Assembly: GCA_040414495.1 (NCBI GenBank)
Contig: JBEDUI010000027.1
Coordinates: 1-37,195 of the forward strand
Reading direction: 5' to 3'
Length of the DNA stretch: 37,195 nt
Source: DATAVB01 sp040414495
GTDB lineage: Bacteria; Actinomycetota; Actinomycetes; Mycobacteriales; QHCD01
Made by a program: the position numbers and the translations under genes. Positions 22,411 through 30,950 of this stretch are shown here, piece by piece. The notes beneath the pieces were generated by a model. The model made no database searches and was not told where the DNA came from. It worked only from the letters and a program-made list of their open reading frames with translations. How positions within the stretch are numbered: position 1 is the stretch's first letter; each line of letters starts with the position of its first letter.

Positions 22411-23091
22411 TCAGGGCAGGACGACCTGCCAGCGGTCGGGTTCGAACCACCAGGTGCACCGGGTCTGCGTCTGGCCGCGCTGCACCCCGTCAGCGATCAA
22501 CCGGGCCTCGTCGCAGCTCGCCGTCACCGCGCGCCCGGCCAGCGAGCGGCGTACCGGGCTACGACGCAGCCGCCGGGGCAACTCGACCGAGGCCGACAGC
22601 TCGGCCGCCAACGGGGTCACGGTCAACCCGGGCACGGTCGCGTTGACCAACTCATGCTCATCGACGTACGCCCGTAAGCCCAGCGCTGAACCCACCGCCG
22701 GCACCAACGACGCCTCACCAAGAGCTACCCCACCGTGATCGTCCCGGACCAGACCCTGCCAAACGGCCGAACCCGAGGACGCCACCTCGGCCGCCGCACC
22801 CAGCGAGGCCGGCAGGCCCAACCGCGACCGCAGCACCGACGAACCAGGCACCGGCAGCAGCGCAATCGGCGTGTCCGCCAGCTGCGAGCGCACCAACAGC
22901 CGGCGTACTACCGCGGCAACACCGGCGTCATCGGCCGCCACCACCAGTCGGCCGCCGGAGACGGAGTCCAGGGCGGCATTCAGTGAATCCCGCGACGGCT
23001 GGGCGCACAGCGTCACTGTTGTCGGTCGACCGAGTGCGCTCTGTAACGGCTCGGGGTCATGGGCGCCAACGACGACCAGCAACATCCGCAC
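22411..23091 (-). CDS. Conserved protein of unknown function (possible degenerate diacylglycerol-kinase fold)
   Basis: 226 residues from a GTG at 23091; an ATG two codons later (23085) is equally possible. The order VVAADDAGVAAVVRRLL, then ADTPIALLPVPGSS, is reminiscent of the catalytic fold of lipid kinases, in which GGDGT and LPLGTAND motifs occur. The key GGDGT is not present, so enzymatic activity should not be assumed. No signal peptide or membrane segment is visible. It is divergent from purA with about 90 bp between the starts, a region holding the purA promoter (TAGAAC near 23119 is one candidate -10). Confidence 0.6.
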   Translation of the reverse strand: MRMLLVVVGAHDPEPLQSALGRPTTVTLCAQPSRDSLNAALDSVSGGRLVVAADDAGVAAVVRRLLVRSQLADTPIALLPVPGSSVLRSRLGLPASLGAAAEVASSGSAVWQGLVRDDHGGVALGEASLVPAVGSALGLRAYVDEHELVNATVPGLTVTPLAAELSASVELPRRLRRSPVRRSLAGRAVTASCDEARLIADGVQRGQTQTRCTWWFEPDRWQVVLP

Positions 23092-23179
23092 AGTCGGTTA
23101 CCCTCTCATCTGGTGCGCGTCGTAGAACCGCGCGCCCAGGCACGTTTCACGATCCCCTTCTGAACCGGAGAGTCCCTCG

Positions 23180-24472
23180 ATGCCGGGAGTTGTGGTCATC
23201 GGCGCCCAATGGGGCGACGAGGGCAAGGGCAAGGTCACCGACGCACTCGGAGGCCGGGCCGATTTCGTCGTCCGCTACCAGGGCGGCAACAACGCCGGTC
23301 ACACCGTCGTCACGCCGGATGGCGAGCACTTCGCGTTGCGTCTGATTCCCTCCGGCATCCTCACGCCCGGCTGTACGACGGTGATCGGCAACGGCGTCGT
23401 GGTCGACCCGGCCGCGCTGCTGGGCGAGCTGGCCGAGCTGGAAGCGCGCGGCGTGGACACCAGCGGGCTGGTCCTCTCGGCCAACGCGCAGCTGGTCATG
23501 CCGCACCACCGGGCCTTGGACAAGGTCACCGAGCGGTACCTGGGTAAGGCGAAGATCGGCACCACCGGCCGCGGCATCGGCCCGGCGTACGGCGACAAGA
23601 TCGCCCGTATCGGCATCCGCGCGCAGGACCTGCTGGACGAGAAGATCTTCCGCGACAAGCTCGTGGTGGCCCTGCGCGAGAAGAACCAGATGCTGGTCAA
23701 GCTGTACAACCGCAAGGCGATCGACGTGGACGCGGTGTGCGAGGAGTACCTCGGCTACGCCCAGGCGCTGGCGCCGCGGATCGCCGACACCAGTCTCTTG
23801 ATCAACCGGGCCCTGGACGCGGACAAGCTCGTGGTGTTCGAGGGTTCGCAGGCGACCATGCTCGACGTCGACCACGGCACGTACCCGTTCGTCACCTCCT
23901 CGAACCCGACCGCCGGCGGCGCCGCGGCCGGCAGCGGCATCGGCCCGCGCCGTATCGACAAGGTGATCGGCATCCTCAAGGCGTACACGACCCGCGTGGG
24001 CTCCGGTCCGTTCCCGACCGAACTGAACGACGACATGGGCGAGTACCTACGCAAGACCGGCGGCGAGGTCGGCGTGAACACCGGCCGGCAGCGGCGTTGC
24101 GGCTGGTTCGACTCGGTGATCGCCCGGTACGCGGTTCGGGTTAACGGAATCACTGACTTCTTTCTCACCAAGCTCGACGTGCTGACCTCGTTGGAGCGGG
24201 TGCCGATCTGTGTCGGCTACGAGGTCGACGGCAAGCATCACGACGAAATGCCGATGACCCAGACCGAGTTCCATCACGCGATTCCGGTGCTGGAATACAT
24301 GGACGGCTGGTTCGAGGACATTTCGGGTGCCCGGACCATCGAGGACCTGCCGGACAACGCGCAGGCCTATGTGCGTCGGCTGGAGGAGCTGGCCGGGGCA
24401 CGCATCAGCGCGATCGGCGTCGGCCCGGGCCGCGACCAGACGATCATGATCCGCGACCTCGTCACTGGGTGA
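23180..24472 (+). CDS. purA: Adenylosuccinate synthetase
   Basis: 430 residues, full length. The enzyme joins IMP and aspartate using GTP to give adenylosuccinate, the first committed step to AMP. The P-loop QWGDEGKGK is at residues 10-18. Other motifs are GGNNAGHTVV, GTTGRGIGPAY (IMP site), GSQATMLDVDHGTYPFVTSSN, GVNTGRQRRCGWFD and GVGPGRDQTI. An ATG start with a GGAGAG upstream suits the normal length. The methyltransferase gene starts 9 bp after the stop, so the two are probably co-transcribed. Confidence 0.97.
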   Translation: MPGVVVIGAQWGDEGKGKVTDALGGRADFVVRYQGGNNAGHTVVTPDGEHFALRLIPSGILTPGCTTVIGNGVVVDPAALLGELAELEARGVDTSGLVLSANAQLVMPHHRALDKVTERYLGKAKIGTTGRGIGPAYGDKIARIGIRAQDLLDEKIFRDKLVVALREKNQMLVKLYNRKAIDVDAVCEEYLGYAQALAPRIADTSLLINRALDADKLVVFEGSQATMLDVDHGTYPFVTSSNPTAGGAAAGSGIGPRRIDKVIGILKAYTTRVGSGPFPTELNDDMGEYLRKTGGEVGVNTGRQRRCGWFDSVIARYAVRVNGITDFFLTKLDVLTSLERVPICVGYEVDGKHHDEMPMTQTEFHHAIPVLEYMDGWFEDISGARTIEDLPDNAQAYVRRLEELAGARISAIGVGPGRDQTIMIRDLVTG

Positions 24473-24481
24473 GCCAGCCGA

Positions 24482-25552
24482 GTGTCGCGCGAGCCGTCAC
24501 GCCACAGAAAGCCCGCGTATGACGTCGAGCTGACCTTTCTGCCCGGCCTTGACGCCGTCGTGGCCGGTGAGGTGGCCGAGAAGCTGTCCGGGGTACGGGC
24601 CGTTCACCCGGTGCCCGGACGCACGGATTCCCTGCTGTGCAAGGTGATCGAGCTCGAGTCCGTCCTGGCGCTGCGTACCGTTGTGGCTGCCTTCCTGGCC
24701 CTGACGTTCGACGTACCGCGGCCGAAGTCGTTGACCAGTGGTGAGCATTTCCCGCGCATTGTCGCGGCTATTGAACAGGCGAAACGGCTGAACGCCGACG
24801 ATCCACTGAGGACATTCCGGTTCGAGGCGGCCGGCAGTGATTCCCCGGTTTTCCAGCGACTGGCCGATCAGGTGGCCCAGGCGACCGGCCTGGTGCCGGA
24901 TTCCACCGGCGGCGATTGCACGATCCGGTTCCGCCGAGCGGTCGAAGGATCGGGCTGGGATGTGCTGGTGCGGTTGACGAAACGGCCGCTGGCCACACGG
25001 GTCTGGCGTCGGCACGGGCATCCGGCCGCGGTGAATGCGACGATCGCGGCGGCCATGGTCCGGCTGACCAATCCGACCCCGGACGACCGTGTGCTTAATC
25101 TCATGTGCGGTTCGGGCACGTTGCTTATCGAACGGCTGCTGGCGGCGCCGGCGCGCACCGCGGTCGGAGTTGACATAAATGCCGCGGCCGTAACCGCCAG
25201 CACCGGAAATATCGCTGCGGCCGGATTGGCGGATCGGGTCACGGTGCATCAAGCTGATGTCGCCGGCACCGAATGGCACGGTGACGCGCAGTTTGACGTG
25301 GTGTTCGCCGATCCGCCCTGGGGCGATAAAGCGGGCCGGCACGAAACGAACGAGGCGCTGCACGAGGCGTTGCTGCGCCGGGCCTATGAACTGTCCGCAC
25401 CCGGCGCGCGCATGGTCGTACTTACGCATGAAATCCGGGTTATGCAACGGTGTTTACGGCAAGCGCCGGCCCGATGGACGGTGAGCGACGAACTGCGCGT
25501 ATTTGCCAAGGGACATCACCCGCGAATGTACGTATTGCAGCGGAAATCATGA
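24482..25552 (+). CDS. THUMP-like, class I SAM-dependent RNA methyltransferase
   Basis: 356 residues from a GTG at 24482. The N-terminal half (about 12-170) has the ferredoxin-like/THUMP pattern of RNA-binding modules (YDVELTFLPGLDAVVAGEVAEKL). The C-terminal half is a Rossmann methyltransferase: motif I NLMCGSGTLLIE (206-217), the acidic SAM contact VGVDIN (about 228-233), and motif IV DPPWG (277-281). DPPWG/NPPYG marks methylation of an exocyclic amino group. The closest known group is the Trm14/TrmN/RlmL-type guanine-N2 methyltransferases acting on tRNA or rRNA. The exact target is unknown. A strong terminator follows 45 bp after the stop. Confidence 0.85.
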   Translation: MSREPSRHRKPAYDVELTFLPGLDAVVAGEVAEKLSGVRAVHPVPGRTDSLLCKVIELESVLALRTVVAAFLALTFDVPRPKSLTSGEHFPRIVAAIEQAKRLNADDPLRTFRFEAAGSDSPVFQRLADQVAQATGLVPDSTGGDCTIRFRRAVEGSGWDVLVRLTKRPLATRVWRRHGHPAAVNATIAAAMVRLTNPTPDDRVLNLMCGSGTLLIERLLAAPARTAVGVDINAAAVTASTGNIAAAGLADRVTVHQADVAGTEWHGDAQFDVVFADPPWGDKAGRHETNEALHEALLRRAYELSAPGARMVVLTHEIRVMQRCLRQAPARWTVSDELRVFAKGHHPRMYVLQRKS

Positions 25553-25597
25553 CCAGCGTTCACCGGGAATTCAGATTTTTACGGGCTGTAGACATAG

Positions 25598-25650
25598 CAG
25601 TAGGCCCGCCCGCGACGGTACCGGTCTGGGACGGACCTACTGTTTTATAT
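25598..25650 (+). terminator. Intrinsic terminator after the methyltransferase gene
   Basis: CAGTAGG (25598-25604) pairs with CCTACTG (25636-25642). The stem extends inward through CCG/CGG and CC/GG with two C-A mismatches. TTTTATATT follows, an unusually good U-tract for this genome. Confidence 0.85.
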
Positions 25651-25822
25651 TCGGCAGCGGCGATGAATGGGGCAACCGTTGCCGTGCGCACATAAGTTGA
25701 GTTGTCTTATCTGAAGAACCAACGTCAGCCTACTACCCCTCCGTCCGCACCCACGCCCGGGACTCGGGAAATGTGGCTGAGACAATCCGTGAACAAGAGC
25801 TGCCTACCTGCAGGGGCTATCG

Positions 25823-27037
25823 ATGAGAGTGCTGGTTGTCGGATCCGGGGCGCGCGAACATGCGTTGTGCCTGGCATTGGCCGCTGACCCCGCGGTCACC
25901 GGCCTGATTTGCGCGCCCGGCAACGCCGGTACCGCGATGGTCGCGGAGACCCGCCGGCTGAATATCGCGGACCCGGAGGCCGTCGCCGATCTGGCCGCCG
26001 AGGTACGGGCCGAGCTGGTCGTCGTCGGGCCGGAGGCGCCGCTGGTCGCCGGCGCGGCCGATGCGGTCCGGGCCCGCGGCATCGCGTGTTTCGGGCCGAG
26101 CGCCGATGCGGCCCGGTTGGAGGGTTCGAAATCCTTCGCCAAAGAAGTGATGACCGCGGCCGGCGTACCAACCGCCCTGTCCCGGACCTGCACCACGTCG
26201 GCCGAAACCGCTGCCGCGCTGGATGAATTCGGCCCGCCGTACGTGGTGAAGGCCGACGGATTGGCCGCTGGGAAAGGCGTTGTCGTCACCGACGATCGCG
26301 CGGCCGCGCTGGCCCATGCCGCGGCTTCCGGACCGGTTGTGGTTGAGGAATTCCTGGATGGTCCGGAGGTGTCACTTTTCTGCATCACCGACGGGACGGC
26401 CGTACGTCCGCTGTTGCCGGCCCAGGATTTCAAGCGCATCGGCGATGGGAACACCGGCCCGAATACCGGCGGCATGGGTGCCTACGCGCCGTTGGCCTGG
26501 GCCCCGGAGGATCTGGTCGAGGACGTAGTGGCGAACGTGGTCGAACCGACCCTGGCCGAAATGCGCCGCCGGGAGTTGCCATTTTCCGGGCTGCTGTATG
26601 TCGGGCTCGCGCTGACCGCCAAGGGCCCGAAGGTCGTCGAGTTCAACGCCCGGTTCGGCGATCCGGAGACGCAGGTCTTGTTACCGTTGCTGGAGACGCC
26701 GTTGGCCGGGCTGCTTTATGCCGCCGCGACGGGCGAGTTGGCCGCGCAACCACCGCTGCAGTGGCGGGACGGGGCCGCGGTGACCGTGGTGCTGGCGGCC
26801 GCGGGCTATCCGGCCGCGCCGCGGACCGGCGACGAAATCGTGAACAGCGATCTACCCGGCGTACTGCACGCGGGCACGATGCGCGGGGCCGACGGCAGCG
26901 TCCTGACCGCGGGCGGGCGGGTCGTGTCGTTGACCGCCACCGGGCCGACCGTGGCCCAGGCCCGCGCCGCCGCGTACGACCTGGTCGAGCGGGTCACGTT
27001 CGCCGGGGCGCAGTACCGGACCGACATCGCGCGATAG
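25823..27037 (+). CDS. purD: Phosphoribosylamine-glycine ligase (GAR synthetase)
   Basis: 404 residues, full length. It couples phosphoribosylamine and glycine using ATP, the second step of IMP synthesis. The N-terminal motif is GSGAREHAL. The ATP-grasp core shows YVVKADGLAAGKGVVV, VVVEEFLDGPEVSLF, NTGPNTGGMGAYAPL and VVEFNARFGDPETQVLLP. The ATG at 25823 has AGGGG 8 nt upstream. The stop is 9 bp from the end of the opposing sigma-factor gene. The 270 bp upstream hold the previous gene's terminator and a short ATAAG/CTTAT inverted repeat near 25692-25710; no clear promoter was found. Confidence 0.96.
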   Translation: MRVLVVGSGAREHALCLALAADPAVTGLICAPGNAGTAMVAETRRLNIADPEAVADLAAEVRAELVVVGPEAPLVAGAADAVRARGIACFGPSADAARLEGSKSFAKEVMTAAGVPTALSRTCTTSAETAAALDEFGPPYVVKADGLAAGKGVVVTDDRAAALAHAAASGPVVVEEFLDGPEVSLFCITDGTAVRPLLPAQDFKRIGDGNTGPNTGGMGAYAPLAWAPEDLVEDVVANVVEPTLAEMRRRELPFSGLLYVGLALTAKGPKVVEFNARFGDPETQVLLPLLETPLAGLLYAAATGELAAQPPLQWRDGAAVTVVLAAAGYPAAPRTGDEIVNSDLPGVLHAGTMRGADGSVLTAGGRVVSLTATGPTVAQARAAAYDLVERVTFAGAQYRTDIAR

Positions 27038-27046
27038 GCAGCGCGT

Positions 27047-27592
27047 TTACGGGTGGTGTTCCTCGGCCGGTTCCGTCGCCGACGTGTCCAGCTGGGCGAT
27101 CAGATCGGCGCGGGCCCGGGCCACCCGGGAGCGGACCGTACCGATCGGAACGCCCAGTATCTCGGCGGTTTCGGCGTACGACAGGCTCAGCAGTTGGGTG
27201 AGTACGAACGCGGCGCGCCGGTCCGGGTCCAGGGTCCGTAACAGCGCCGCGGAATCGGATTCGGGCGCGATATCGGGGATCGTGTCCTCGGTACGCAGGC
27301 CACGCAGCCGGGCGTCGCGGCGGCGCTGCCGGGTCCGGACTCGCAGCTCGTCCATGCAGGCCCGGCGGGCGATGGCCAGCAGCCAGGTCCGGGCCGAGGA
27401 CGTACCGCGATAATCCGGCAGCGCCCGCACCGCACGCAGGAACGTGTCCTGGGTCAGGTCGTCGGCCGAGCGCGGATCGACCAGGTGGGCGACGAAGCGC
27501 CACACAGCGGGCCGGGTCAGTCGGACGAACGTGGTGAGCGCAACATCGTCGCCACGGCGGGCGGCGAGCAGGGTCGCGGTGAGCTCGTCCAC
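27047..27592 (-). CDS. sigC: ECF RNA polymerase sigma factor, SigC-like
   Basis: 181 residues. I chose the GTG at 27592 because a TACTGT box lies 8 nt upstream on the minus strand and no Shine-Dalgarno is present. Region 2 is at about 20-90, with VWRFVAHLVDPRSADDLTQDTFLRAVRALPDYRGTSSARTWLL split by linker-like variation. Region 4 (about 115-170) contains LTQLLSLSYAETAEILGVPIGTVRSRVARAR, the -35-binding helix-turn-helix. The wording of both regions resembles mycobacterial SigC. No anti-sigma gene is adjacent, again as for SigC. It is divergent from the L,D-transpeptidase gene and ends 9 bp from purD. Confidence 0.85.
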   Translation of the reverse strand: MDELTATLLAARRGDDVALTTFVRLTRPAVWRFVAHLVDPRSADDLTQDTFLRAVRALPDYRGTSSARTWLLAIARRACMDELRVRTRQRRRDARLRGLRTEDTIPDIAPESDSAALLRTLDPDRRAAFVLTQLLSLSYAETAEILGVPIGTVRSRVARARADLIAQLDTSATEPAEEHHP

Positions 27593-27600
27593 GGCTAAAA

Positions 27601-27606
27601 ACAGTA
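27601..27606 (-). promoter_or_regulatory. -10 box of the sigma-factor promoter
   Basis: TACTGT on the minus strand lies 8 nt before the GTG at 27592, so the transcript would be leaderless or nearly so. No convincing -35 is seen. Confidence 0.4.
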
Positions 27607-27719
27607 GGCAGCGGCATTTCTGCTGCTGAGAGCGGGTGTCATTAACGCTTTGGGTGACCGCACAACTACCGACGGTTTGTTGGCTAACGATCGGCGCCGT
27701 GACATGATCGTGACCTATC

Positions 27720-27760
27720 GCAGCGTGATGTCTTCCGACGCAGCGTGACATCTTCGGGGA
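27720..27760 (+). repeat. Two 20-bp direct repeats with a CAGCGTGAYRTC core upstream of the L,D-transpeptidase
   Basis: CAGCGTGATGTCTTCC at 27721 and CAGCGTGACATCTTCG at 27741 are exactly 20 bp apart and end 23 nt before the L,D-transpeptidase start. The core resembles the TGCAGCGAGCGTGACATC core of the array at 36494-37078, minus four bases. They may be binding sites or part of the leader. Confidence 0.6.
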
Positions 27761-27775
27761 GAGGAGCCGCACGCC

Positions 27776-28471
27776 GTGCCGCAGCAGCGTCGGTATGACG
27801 ATGCCCGCATTCATGCCCGCCAACGAGCCCGCGCCCGGCACGCCCGAGCCAAAGATCCCGCCCGACGTCGACGCCGCGGCGTCGGTGGCGTCGTCACCTG
27901 CCTGGCCCTGCTGATCGCCGGGGCCGTATCCGCCTGGATCGTCATCGAGCCCTCGCACGCCGGCGGCGTGCAGGAGTCGAATCAGCAGGCCGCGGGAGGC
28001 GAGCAGGTCTCGACGGTGAAAAAGCCCGCTGTACCAAGCAGTTCGGCCCCACGAACCACGTCCAAGCGCCCGACCGCGACTCCGTCGGCCAAGCCGACCA
28101 CCAAGCCGGTGACGTGGCGTTATCGCGACCTGTGCCCGGAAAAAGCACTGGCCTGCGTCGATCTGCGGGACAAGGTCAGTTGGCTGCAGATCAACGGCGT
28201 CGTGATGTACGGCCCGGTCCGGATCGAGCCCGGCTCGCCCGGCCAGGTAACGCCCACGGGTGTCTTTACTGTCAGTTGGAAAGACAAGCACCACGTCAGC
28301 AGCGAATTCGGCGAACCGATGCCCGACGCGGTCTTTTTCGCCCCCGGGGGCATCGCGTTCCACGTCGGCAGCCTGACTAAGGGCTCGCACGGTTGCGTGC
28401 ACATGACGACCCGGGACGCCAACTACTACTTCAGCCAGCTGGACGTTGGCGCCACCGTCGCGGTGTTCTAG
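27776..28471 (+). CDS. Membrane-anchored L,D-transpeptidase (YkuD domain)
   Basis: 231 residues from the GTG at 27776, with GAGAGGAG upstream. A very basic cytoplasmic N-terminus (residues 1-36) is followed by one membrane helix (about 37-57), a Ser/Thr/Lys/Pro-rich linker to about 112, and the YkuD domain. The active site is complete: His196 and the S204-H-G-C207-V-H-M motif with Cys207 as nucleophile. The family forms 3-3 crosslinks in peptidoglycan or attaches proteins to it. The domain is small and lacks the Ig-like domains of mycobacterial LdtMt2. It is divergent from the SigC-like gene, and purB follows 20 bp after the stop. Confidence 0.88.
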   Translation: MPQQRRYDDARIHARQRARARHARAKDPARRRRRGVGGVVTCLALLIAGAVSAWIVIEPSHAGGVQESNQQAAGGEQVSTVKKPAVPSSSAPRTTSKRPTATPSAKPTTKPVTWRYRDLCPEKALACVDLRDKVSWLQINGVVMYGPVRIEPGSPGQVTPTGVFTVSWKDKHHVSSEFGEPMPDAVFFAPGGIAFHVGSLTKGSHGCVHMTTRDANYYFSQLDVGATVAVF

Positions 28472-28479
28472 CCGTACGG

Positions 28480-28491
28480 GATAATTGATGC
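28480..28491 (+). promoter_or_regulatory. -10 box of a probable leaderless promoter for purB
   Basis: GATAAT (28480-28485) is a strong -10 match lying exactly 6 nt before the GTG at 28492. No Shine-Dalgarno is visible. The -35 is not clear. Confidence 0.6.
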
Positions 28492-29922
28492 GTGCCTGAC
28501 GCGTCCGTACCCAATATTCTCGCCGCCCGCTACGCATCGCCCGCGCTGCTGGACATCTGGTCCCCGCGCAGCAAGATCATCCTCGAACGGCGGCTGTGGC
28601 TGGCCGTACTGAGCGCGCAACGCGATCTCGGAGTCGACGTACCGGCCGAGGTGATCAGCGCGTACGAGAAGGTCGTCGAGGACGTCGATCTCGAGTCGAT
28701 CGCGGCGCGCGAGCGGGTCACCCGGCACGACGTCAAAGCCAGGATCGAGGAGTTCAACGCCCTCGCCGGATACGAGCATGTCCACAAAGGACTGACCAGC
28801 CGGGATCTCACCGAGAACGTCGAGCAGTGCCAGATCCGCCGTTCGTTGGAGCACGTCCGGGACCGTATGGTCGCGATCCTGGACCGGTTGGCCCGGCTCG
28901 CGGGCGAACATGCCGAACTGGTGATGGCCGGTCGCAGTCACAACGTGCCGGCGCAGGCTACGACGCTGGGCAAGCGATTCGCGTCGGCCGCCGACGAGGT
29001 GCTGGTGGCGTTCGGCCGGCTCGAGGATCTGCTGGTCCGGTACCCGTTGCGCGGCATCAAGGGTCCGGTCGGCACCGCGCAGGACATGCTGGATCTGCTG
29101 GACGGGGACGCGCAGCGGGGTGCGGAGTTGGAGCGCCGGATCGCCCGGCAGCTTGGGTTCGAGCGGGTGCTGACGAGCGTGGGCCAGGTTTATCCGCGGT
29201 CGTTGGATTTCGAGGTCGTCAGCGCCCTGGTGCAGTTGGCCGCGGGTCCCTCGAGCCTGGCCACGACGATTCGGCTGATGGCCGGCCAGGAGCTGGTGAC
29301 CGAAGGCTTCGCGCCGGGCCAGGTCGGGTCGTCCGCGATGCCGCACAAGATGAACACCCGGTCCTGCGAGCGGGTCAATGGCCTCGCCGTCGTACTGCGT
29401 GGGTACGCCGGCATGCTGGGCGAGCTGTCCGGTGGGCAGTGGAACGAGGGCGATGTCTCGGATTCGGTGGTCCGCCGGGTCGCGTTGCCGGACGCGTTTT
29501 TCGCCTTCGACGGGTTGGTCGAGACGTTCCTGACCGTGCTGGAGGAATTCGGCGCATTCCCGGCCGTGGTCGCCCGCGAGCTTGACCGGTACCTGCCGTT
29601 CCTCGCCACCACGAAGGTGTTGATGGCCGCCGTCCGGGCCGGGGTCGGCCGGGAAACCGCGCACGAGGCGATCAAGGAGCACGCCGTCGCCGTAGCGCTC
29701 GCCATGCGCGAGCAGGGTGCGGCCGGCAACGACCTGTTCGACCGGCTCGCCGCCGATCCCCGGTTGCCGTTGGACCGGGCCGCGTTGGACGGGCTGCTGG
29801 CCGAGCCGTTGGGATTTACCGGTGCCGCGGTCGATCAGGTCGGGGCGATCGTGGGCACGGTCGCGCAGATTACCGCGCGCTATCCCGAGGCGGCCGCGTA
29901 CCGGCCCGGCGCGATTCTGTGA
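28492..29922 (+). CDS. purB: Adenylosuccinate lyase
   Basis: 476 residues, full length. It cleaves SAICAR to AICAR and adenylosuccinate to AMP, releasing fumarate each time. Motifs are TRHDVKARIEEFN, HKGLTSRDLTEN, GRSHNVPAQATTLGKRF, GIKGPVGTAQDM and the superfamily signature GSSAMPHKMNTR, whose Ser is the catalytic base. The GTG start is supported by the -10 box 6 nt upstream; an ATG just before it reaches a stop after three codons. A perfect 19-bp hairpin terminator follows 35 bp after the stop. Confidence 0.97.
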   Translation: MPDASVPNILAARYASPALLDIWSPRSKIILERRLWLAVLSAQRDLGVDVPAEVISAYEKVVEDVDLESIAARERVTRHDVKARIEEFNALAGYEHVHKGLTSRDLTENVEQCQIRRSLEHVRDRMVAILDRLARLAGEHAELVMAGRSHNVPAQATTLGKRFASAADEVLVAFGRLEDLLVRYPLRGIKGPVGTAQDMLDLLDGDAQRGAELERRIARQLGFERVLTSVGQVYPRSLDFEVVSALVQLAAGPSSLATTIRLMAGQELVTEGFAPGQVGSSAMPHKMNTRSCERVNGLAVVLRGYAGMLGELSGGQWNEGDVSDSVVRRVALPDAFFAFDGLVETFLTVLEEFGAFPAVVARELDRYLPFLATTKVLMAAVRAGVGRETAHEAIKEHAVAVALAMREQGAAGNDLFDRLAADPRLPLDRAALDGLLAEPLGFTGAAVDQVGAIVGTVAQITARYPEAAAYRPGAIL

Positions 29923-29956
29923 ATTCCTGAAATCGCGCGGTTGGAATTGATCGAAA

Positions 29957-30003
29957 GCCAAAACTGCCGGATCGCGGGGGGTATGCGATCCGGCAGTTTT
30001 GGC
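29957..30003. terminator. Perfect 19-bp hairpin, probable bidirectional terminator of purB and the zinc-ribbon gene
   Basis: The arms 29957-29975 (GCCAAAACTGCCGGATCGC) and 29985-30003 are exact inverted copies around a 9-nt loop. The AAAAC/GTTTT within the arms gives a T-run on each strand. It lies between the convergent ends of purB and the zinc-ribbon gene. Confidence 0.9.
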
Positions 30004-30043
30004 GTCGACACTGACGTTCCGGTGGTTCTCTCTATAGGCGGGC

Positions 30044-30475
30044 TTAGCGCCAGTTGGCTGGCTGGTTATGTGCGTACTGCGCGTCGTAGTGCGGTTGCTG
30101 GGGAGCGGCGAATTGCGGTGCGTACTGCGGCACTGGGGTCGGCTGCTGGTTGATCGCCGGCTGGTACGGCTGCTGCGGATACGGTTGGGATTGCGGATAC
30201 GGCTGGCCCGCGGCCATGGGCTGGGATTGCGGCTGGCCGCCCTGGGATTGGGCGAGCAACTGCATCGCGGCCGCCTTACGGATCGTGTGGTTCTTACCGC
30301 AATTCATGCACAACGTGAAATGCCAAATGCTGATGGGCAGGAGCGGGATGAAGAACAACGTGCACTTCTTCACTCGCTTGTTGAGCTGGTGTGGCGTCTG
30401 CATGTTGCAGCGGGAACACACCATCATGATCATCGCCAGCTGGCGAACGACCGTCCGGTAACCGTAGATGATCAC
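30044..30475 (-). CDS. Zinc-ribbon protein with Gln/Pro-rich tail
   Basis: 143 residues from a GTG at 30475, with AGGAGAG about 5 nt upstream. Two CxxC pairs, Cys20/Cys23 and Cys56/Cys59, form a zinc ribbon split by the hydrophobic segment CTLFFIPLLPISIWHF (38-53). This is the pattern of the small zinc_ribbon_15-type family. The last 70 residues are rich in Gln, Pro, Tyr and Ala (PYPQSQPYPQQPYQP), probably disordered. The function is unknown; possibilities include membrane association through the hydrophobic stretch. It converges on purB. Confidence 0.8.
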   Translation of the reverse strand: MIIYGYRTVVRQLAMIMMVCSRCNMQTPHQLNKRVKKCTLFFIPLLPISIWHFTLCMNCGKNHTIRKAAAMQLLAQSQGGQPQSQPMAAGQPYPQSQPYPQQPYQPAINQQPTPVPQYAPQFAAPQQPHYDAQYAHNQPANWR

Positions 30476-30950
30476 GAAGCTCTCCTGGCGTTGGATTCCG
30501 TGGTGGGGTTGCTGCGGGGAACGCTATCGACGCGGTTGGTGCGCCGATCACCCCATTTCGTGCCACTGCCCAGCGACCGCCTGCCCGGGCTGGACCCGTG
30601 GCGGTACGGCCGGGCTGGACGCGTGGTGCAACAGCCGGACTGAACCCGGTAGGGCCCGGTTGAACCCGGTACGGCCCGGCTGAACCCGGTACGGCTGGGG
30701 CTGAGCAGGGCCGGACCACGCGCGTTCTAGCCCGATTGGGTCTGGCAAGTTCCCAGACTGTTGCGATGATGAGCGCGCCGAATACCGCTGGAATATGTTC
30801 GGAAAGAGACCGGCCGAAGCATTGCCTCGGCAACTTTGGTTTGACTAAGCTCTGCCGCATACCGGTAACCCGCGAGAGCAGGTTTTCTCTGCGCGACGTC
30901 GATGTCGCGGCAACGTTGACCAAATTCGGCAACGGCGTCCGGGAGGGACG
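30476..30950. other. Intergenic stretch with 20-bp tandem repeats and the upstream region of the Gfo/Idh pair
   Basis: Three 20-bp tandem copies of TGAACCCGGTASGGCCCGGY begin at 30641, 30661 and 30681. Degenerate relatives lie on both sides from about 30588 to 30715. Further on, TTGACT (30842) is a possible -35. CGCGACGTCGATGTCGCG (30892-30909) is a near-perfect palindrome 41 bp before the first Gfo/Idh start and could be an operator. I see no gene. Confidence 0.5.

Noticed and set aside
22038..22459. Minus-strand frames across the 23-bp inverted repeat
   Set aside because: They span a low-complexity GC-rich tract and the inverted repeat, overlap the CGNR gene end, and show no recognisable domain.
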